Shown here one piece after another: positions 58,382-64,000 of a stretch of DNA of 64,000 nt. The notes under the pieces are model-generated. The model worked only from the letters and a program-made list of their open reading frames with translations, was not told where the DNA came from and did not search any database. The stretch is from Posidonia oceanica (taxonomy: Eukaryota > Streptophyta > Magnoliopsida > Alismatales > Posidoniaceae). The stretch spans positions 46,076,001 to 46,140,000 of the forward strand of contig JAZBRS010000029.1 in NCBI GenBank assembly GCA_037176725.1, in the 5' to 3' direction. Numbering within the stretch: the first letter of the stretch is position 1; every line of letters begins with the position of its first letter. The position numbers were made by a program, and so were the translations under genes.

Positions 58382-59690
58382 ATGATCGGCCTTGACATAG
58401 AGATAGTGGTGCACAATCTGCCTTTAAATCCGGATGCCAAGCCAGTAAAGCAGAAACTAAGAAGATGGCGACCGCAGTGGCTGCTCATGATCAAAGAAGA
58501 GATAATGAAGCAGCTTGGAGTCAACTTTCTGAAGGTCGTCCTTTATCCTGAATGGCTGGCAAACATTGTACCTGTGCCCAAGAAAGATGGCCGAATTCGG
58601 ATCTGTATCGACTACAGGGACCTGAACAAGGCGAGTCCCAAGGACGACTTTCCATTGCCTCACATTGACGTCCTAGTCGACAATACAGCAGGCCACAAAA
58701 TGCTCTCCTTCATGGACGGCTTCTCTGGATACAATCAGATCAAAATGGCAGAAGAGGACATGGAAAAGACTTCATTCATCACCCCTTGGGGAGTCTTCTG
58801 CTACCAAGTCATGCCGTTCGGCCTGAAGAATGCTGGTGCAACCTATCAGAGGGCCATGACTGCGCTATTCCACGACCTCATGCACCAAGAAGTGGAGGTC
58901 TATGTAGACGATATGATTGCCAAAACCAAAGAGCCCGAGGATCATCTTGCCTGTCTCAAAAAACTCTTTGACCGTCTACGGAAGTATAAGCTGCGCCTGA
59001 ATCCCAAGAAGTGCGTATTCGGGGTATCTTCTGGCAAATTGCTCGGCCACATTGTTAGCCAAAGGGGGATTGAGGTGGACCCGTTGAAAGCACAAGCCAT
59101 CGTGGACATGCCACCCCTTAGGACTGAAAAAGAAGTCAGAAGTCTGCTTGGGCGTTTACAATTTATCAGTCTCTTCATTGCACAGCTTACGCCCATCTGT
59201 GAACCCATATTCAAGTTCTTGAGGAAGAATGTGCAGATTCACTGGAGCGAGGAGTGTCAGGCTGCATTTGCCAAGATCAAGCAGCTGCTGATCAAGCCTC
59301 CTGTCCTGGTCCCGCCTACGCCAGGGAGACCCTTACTTCTCTACCTTTCTACCACGCAGCATTCCATGGGCGCCGTCTTCGGCCAGCATGACGAATCTGG
59401 TAGGAAGGAGCGCGCCATCTACTACCTGAGCAAGAAATTTAATGAATGCGAAGCCAGGTACACAACACTAGAGAAGACTTGCTTATCACTTGTCTGGGCT
59501 GCACAGAAGCTAAGGCACTACCTGATGGCATACCCAGTGCAGCTCTTATGCCGGCATGATCCTATCATGTTCCTCTTTCAGAAGCCGGCCATGGTGGGCA
59601 GATGTGCTAAGTGGCAGGTGCTATTGTCCCAATACGACATCACCTTTGTCACACAGAAGTCCATGAAAGGTCAAGCAATGGCAGACCATC
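58382..59690 (+). pseudogene. Reverse transcriptase and gypsy-type RNase H of element 3
   Basis: The stretch is uninterrupted. RT: WLANIVPVPKKDGRIRICID, FMDGFSGYNQ, MPFGLKNAGATYQRAM, YVDD at 58901-58912, then the thumb. The gypsy-type RNase H (about 59320-59570) keeps YYLSKKFNECEARYTTLEK and RHDPI but has STTQHSMG at the first catalytic Asp, the same loss as in element 1. It is in the same frame as gag. Pseudogene status rests on the stops elsewhere in the polyprotein. Confidence 0.9.
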
Positions 59691-60283
59691 TTGCCGACCT
59701 CCCTCTGCCTGAATACCAACCCCTCCAGACGCAGTTCCCTGATGAAGACATTCTCTTTGCAATGGAGGACTTTGAGCAGAAAGATCCTGAAGAAGCAGAG
59801 GAATGGCAGCTCTACTTTGATGGTGCAGTCAACAAGAAGGGCCGAGGCGTAGGCGCAGTGCTGACCACGCCCCAAGGACAGATGACTCCTTTCGCAAGGA
59901 AGCTGACTTTCACCTGCACAAACAATGAAGCAGAGTACGAAGCGTGCATCCTGGGGTTGAAAGTCGCCCTCGAGCATGAGGCGCAGAAGCTGCATGTGCA
60001 TGGCGATGCCATGCTGGTAATTTCTCAAGTGAACGGCGAATGGAAGACAAAAGATCCCAAGCTTATGCCGTATCACGAACACCTGCTGAGGCTGATGGAA
60101 AAATTCAAGAGCATCCGCTTCACGTACCTGAACAGAGCAAAGAACGCGTATGCAGACGCACTAGCAACTCTGGCATCCTGGCTCACCATTTCAGAAGACA
60201 GCACAGTGGATGTATCAGTCACTCGCATTGAACAGCCTGCATACTGCATGAGCATAGAGGAAGCGGATCCCGCAGAGGGGTAG
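59691..60283 (+). pseudogene. Second (Tat-type) RNase H of element 3
   Basis: It has the four catalytic acidic residues: Asp of DGA at 59819, Glu of NNEAEYEA at 59927, Asp of GDAML at 60005 and Asp of YADALA at 60155. The domain belongs to the extra RNase H known from Tat-lineage elements. It would remove the RNA template during reverse transcription. The frame ends at TAG 60281-60283, where element 1 has CAG, just before the integrase. Confidence 0.85.
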
Positions 60284-61528
60284 CCCTGGTATCAAGACAT
60301 AAAATCTTTCCTGGAGTCTGGTAGCTTTCCTCCTGATACCACGGCAACAGACAAGAGAACTTTGGCGCGTCTGGCGTCAAAATATGTGTTAGGGGCCGGG
60401 CAGCTTTACAGAAGGTCATACAATCAGATGCTACTGCGCTGCCTGAACAAATCGGAGGCTGACACGCTGATGCTCCAAGTGCATGCGGGGACCTGTGGCC
60501 CGCACATGAACGGCGTCCTCCTGGCCAAGAAGATCATGCTGCAAGGTTATTTCTGGCAGACCATGGAAGCCGACTGCTACCGGTTCGTGCGTAGATGCCA
60601 CAATTGTCATATCCATGGAAACTTCATCAAAGCCCCTCCGCATCAGCTGCACAATATGTCTTCGCCATGGCCTTTCTCCACCTGGGGGATCGATGTCATT
60701 GGCGCCATCCACCCTGCTGCTTCAAATGGTCATCGTTACATTCTGGTAGCGATCGATTACTTTACCAAGTGGGTGGAAGCAGCCTCTTACAGAACAGTCA
60801 CCGCTTTGGCAACAGAAAAATTTATCAGAAACAATATTGTTGCCCGATATGGGGTCCCGCACTCTATCGTCTCTGATAACGGCTCAAATTTCATTGCCAA
60901 AAGGATCGAAGAATACCTGCAAAGTCTCAAGATCAAGCACCATCGATCCTCGCCTTATCGGCCACAGATGAACGGAGCAGTGGAATCTGCAAACAAGAAC
61001 ATTGTCAAGATCCTGAAGAAAATGGCAGAAATCCACAAGGATTGGCACGACAAGCTCCCATACGCGCTCTGGGCGTACAGGACATCAATCCGGACCTCTA
61101 CAGGAGCCACCCCGTACTCTCTGGTGTACGGCATGGAAGCGGTGTTACCTGTTGAAGTGGAGATCCCCTCCCTGCGAATCCTGCGGGAAGCTGAGTTGGA
61201 AGGAGCAGAATGGGTCGAAGACCGCTGCGTCCAACTAAACCTGATCGATGAGCGCAGATTGCAAGCCATGCACAACGCTCACTGCTATCAGAAGCGGATG
61301 GCCAGAGCATTCTTGAAGAAGGTCCAGCCCAGAAGCTTCTGGTCAGGGGACCTTGTCTTGCGCGCCATTCATTTGCCTGACGGTCGAGGGAAATTCCGAC
61401 CCAATTGGCGTGGCCCCTTTGTGGTCAAGCAGATCTTTTCGGGAGGCGCTGTAACCCTTGAGGATATGGACCATGTCGAGCAGTCTGAGCCCGTCAACCT
61501 CTGTTATCTGAAGAAATACTATCAGTAG
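60284..61528 (+). pseudogene. Integrase of element 3
   Basis: It continues in the same frame after the TAG. The zinc-binding region has His near 60482 and CHNC at 60596-60607. The catalytic triad is Asp 60692-60694, Asp 60875-60877 and Glu 60983-60985, spacing DX60DX35E. A C-terminal GDLVLRAIHLPDGRGKF segment precedes the final YYQ and stop at 61526-61528. The domain itself has no internal stop. Confidence 0.9.
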
Positions 61529-63003
61529 CTGAAAGCGGCCCTGTTGTAGATACCCTTCTCCCACCTGCACTTGCATTCTAGCCCTCTTGCTTCAACTCTC
61601 TTTTCAAATCATCATCGTCATCCTTTCAGCTCTTGCACCCTTTCTTTTCAAATCATCATCGTCATCCTCTCAAACATTGCATCTTTTGCCCGGTGATGAC
61701 AACCGGAAGTGCTTGCCTGCTCTGGCAAGAGTCACCCTGCCTCACCTGGCACTACTTAGATGTCTTAGCAAGTGAGGGAGCCACCACCAATAAGGACAGG
61801 CGAACTGCCCAATCTCACAAGGACATACACCTCTGAGGGAGAAAAAATGTTAGGTTGTGAGCTTGAAAAAAGTGAGGATAGACATCTAGGTTTGGGCACC
61901 TCAAAGGAACAGAAGACGAAGACAGAAGCCGACCCTAGAGATAGGGGTGTGCAGTCTAACCCTGCTCCTTCTACCCATCACATAGCAGACCCAAAGCCTA
62001 AATCCATTACAATTCAAGCACCCTTCTTTTGCCACCAGAATGGGGATAGCAAAAGCCTGAAAAAAAAAGAGGAAAAAGGATAAAAAAAAAAGAAAGAAAA
62101 AAAGAGATAGAACAAAAACAAAAACAAAAAAAGGAGAAAAGCAAGCAAAACAAAAAAAAAGAGAAGAAGAAAAGGGCAAAGGTAGCCCACAAAACACAGG
62201 CACCGTTATCCCCCATACTTTACCAGGGATCCCAAGCATGTCAAGCCTAGAAAAGGGATCTGCCACATCCTCCTAAGAGCAAACACATACCTTCTCCTAG
62301 CTAGGGGCAGAGAAAGACTGCACACCTATGAGGGAGAAACCTTTCAAAAAAAGAGAGCTGAAAGAATAGGTGTAGGTCCTGAGAGTGCAGCCAGTAGTTT
62401 GTCCTCACCACATCACCACCTGTATAATGCCAACAACCTGTTCCGGAGCGCCACCAATAAGCCGAGAGTCTGAGTAGGGCACAGTGAGTCAAGGGCCACT
62501 CCCTTCCTCTGCAGCAGGCACCAAAGCACTCCGTACGCTGAGGGCACTCAAGCATACCCATCCACCCAAGTATATCCATCCATTCAAGCATACTTATTTA
62601 TCCAATAATATTCATCCTCATAAGCATATCACTAGCATCTTGCATTCATGCATCTTCCTTCTTTCCTTTCCCCTTCCGCCAATCTCTCCGCTCTGCAACA
62701 CGCTCAGGTCCTGAGGCAGTACTTCTCCCCAGCAGAGGCACATCGACGACGCTCAAGCTGCGCTGGTCTAGATCCCCTGCCGGCCCTCGCCCCCGCTTTC
62801 ACCGGACTGCTGCCAATTCCCTTTGTTCATTTGTGCTTAACTGCTATGTTCTGTTATCAACTGCTAAATGCATATGGAACTACATTTTCAGTCTCAGTTT
62901 CTGCTTGTTGTCAAAGATTACATACCTGCGAGATCTGACTGTTTATTGATAGCAGGTACCTCAAGCCTTGCAGTAATCAGCCTGTCATCTGCAATCAAGT
63001 GTA
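61529..63003 (+). other. Region between pol and ORF3 of element 3
   Basis: No gene is supported. It aligns with 18646-20186. It has an A-rich tract (62058-62170), CATCCATCCA-type short repeats (62555-62590), and a pyrimidine-rich stretch at 62655-62700 ending in CAG that could serve as a splice acceptor for ORF3 expression. None of these is decisive. Confidence 0.5.
62058..62170 (+). repeat. A-rich tract upstream of ORF3
   Basis: Runs of A interrupted by G on the sense strand; the counterpart in element 1 is 19495-19615. Confidence 0.7.
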
Positions 63004-64000
63004 ATGGGTTTTCCTACTCTGCTGACTCCCGCACACTGCTTAGAAACCCTGCAAGAGTGGATCAGCAGGCTCACTCAACAAGACTGTGAAAAGTTGCGCC
63101 TATGGGGCATACCAACCAAGCTGCTAAAGGCTGCTGATGTGGAGGTCAACCGCCACTTTCTGTGTGCCGCCGCGAGATTCTGGAAGCCGGCGCACCATGT
63201 CTTCCGTTTCAACAAAACTGAGCTAACACCTATACTGGAAGAGGTGCATCGGATATGCGGCTTTTCAAAGATCTTGGGGCCGCCTGTTTTCATGAGGCGC
63301 GACGGATATCTCCGGGTCCTGAACCAACTGACTGGACTCTCCACTCAGGACTGCCAACAGAAGCTAATCTGCACCAGTGGACCAGAGCCCATGCTTTGCC
63401 TTGCACACTTTGATGATATCTTGAACAAGCGTGCTGACCTCGGAGATGAGCTGTGGCTCCGAGGATTCGTCATCCGCTTTTTGGGCGAACTAATCTTTAC
63501 TCATGGCCGACTGACAGTGGCCATCGAGGTCGCAGAGATTGCATTAGCTGTGGTGACCCAGCACATAGATCTGGCACCAGTTGTCTTGGCAGAGACTTAT
63601 CGCGGGCTGGACCGCATTTCTCATCGCTGCCGCCACTTCCACGGTTGCGGAGCACTCATACAAGTCTGGCTGACCGCGCACTTAGAGATGGACCTCCTGC
63701 GCCCTCAAGTGCATGCTTTCGAAGCCTACTGCAGCAGCGCCTGTACCAGAGCAGAAAAAAGCGTCAAAGACGAGTACGAGAGACTGTCAGCACTGACTGA
63801 CGACGCTGTGATCTGGCGCATCATTCCCTCTGCAGCAGAGCCATTCACAATCTTCTTCAGCGCGCGTGACACGCGACTGATCATTCTCCCAGGCTTCACA
63901 GCAGGCGTAGAGTACCATCCAATCAGGGTCATGCGCCAGTTCGGCTTCCAGCAAGGCGCCTTCATTGACAGTACAGCACCCGAGCTTCTACAGACTTACC
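63004..64000 (+). CDS. ORF3 of element 3: DUF7745-like protein, truncated by the window end
   Basis: From ATG 63004 (MGFPTLL) the frame is open for 332 codons to the last base, without a stop. It matches residues 1-332 of the ORF at 18645-17443 with about 23 differences, many conservative. Shared segments include AARFWKPAHHVFRFN, GDELWLRGFVIRF, FTHGRLTVAIEVAEIAL and GVEYHPIRVMRQFGFQQG. The counterpart has 68 more residues. Unlike element 1, the upstream sequence has a stop in this frame, which supports this start. Family and role are as for the other copy: plant transposon-associated, function unknown. Confidence 0.72.
   Translation, partial: MGFPTLLTPAHCLETLQEWISRLTQQDCEKLRLWGIPTKLLKAADVEVNRHFLCAAARFWKPAHHVFRFNKTELTPILEEVHRICGFSKILGPPVFMRRDGYLRVLNQLTGLSTQDCQQKLICTSGPEPMLCLAHFDDILNKRADLGDELWLRGFVIRFLGELIFTHGRLTVAIEVAEIALAVVTQHIDLAPVVLAETYRGLDRISHRCRHFHGCGALIQVWLTAHLEMDLLRPQVHAFEAYCSSACTRAEKSVKDEYERLSALTDDAVIWRIIPSAAEPFTIFFSARDTRLIILPGFTAGVEYHPIRVMRQFGFQQGAFIDSTAPELLQTY

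Noticed and set aside
1..64000. Host genes, tRNA or rRNA genes, DNA transposons
   Set aside because: I looked for them on both strands between the elements, but every stretch could be assigned to an LTR, internal region or relic; no cloverleaf, rRNA block or terminal inverted repeat was seen by eye. A tRNAscan and protein search would settle this.

Overview
This window looks like intergenic DNA from a large-genome seed plant. I see no host gene, rRNA, tRNA or other cellular locus in it. Essentially every base belongs to nested Ty3/gypsy LTR retrotransposons: four relatives of the Tat/Ogre lineage (giant LTRs of about 5.7-5.8 kb, tRNA-Arg-type primer binding site, dual RNase H, an extra ORF after pol), one relic of the Athila lineage, and one further LTR fragment. 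The plant assignment rests on these lineages and on the DUF7745-like ORF; the species cannot be named.

Layout. 1-1502: end of a plus-strand LTR (copy D) inserted into gag of a minus-strand element (element 2). 1503-3765: truncated gag, leader and PBS of element 2. Its 5' LTR (copy E) occupies 3766-7846 and 39466-41186, because a complete minus-strand element (element 1, 7847-39460, 31.6 kb, target duplication GCAGC) sits inside it. Element 1 reads from right to left: 5' LTR B, PBS, leader, gag-protease, a foreign LTR+PBS fragment (F, 25149-28508), linker and RT, RNase H domains, integrase, a separate ORF (ORF3), a 3.8-kb repeat-rich 3' region, polypurine tract, 3' LTR A. 41187-44880: Athila-like gag-pol relic on the plus strand. 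44881-45864: start of another LTR (G). 45865 to the window end: a plus-strand Tat/Ogre-like element (element 3) with 5' LTR C, PBS, leader, gag-pol in one frame, and ORF3 still open at the last base.

How the parts work together. Gag, protease, RT/RNase H and integrase would be made as one long polyprotein (one frame from 52904 to 61528). Each gag-pol now carries stops, and nearly all of these are single C-to-T changes of CAG, CAA or CGA codons, so none of the elements looks autonomous. ORF3 is uninterrupted in both elements that contain it.

The most unusual structure is in the 3' region of element 1 (14201-15120). About 30 modules of roughly 25 bases each form a short stem whose two arms change together from module to module. 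The modules are grouped inside five larger palindromes, each with a different but self-complementary 9-14-base stem, and a further pair of arms brackets the whole array. I know of no description of such a hierarchical, covarying palindrome array in a retrotransposon.
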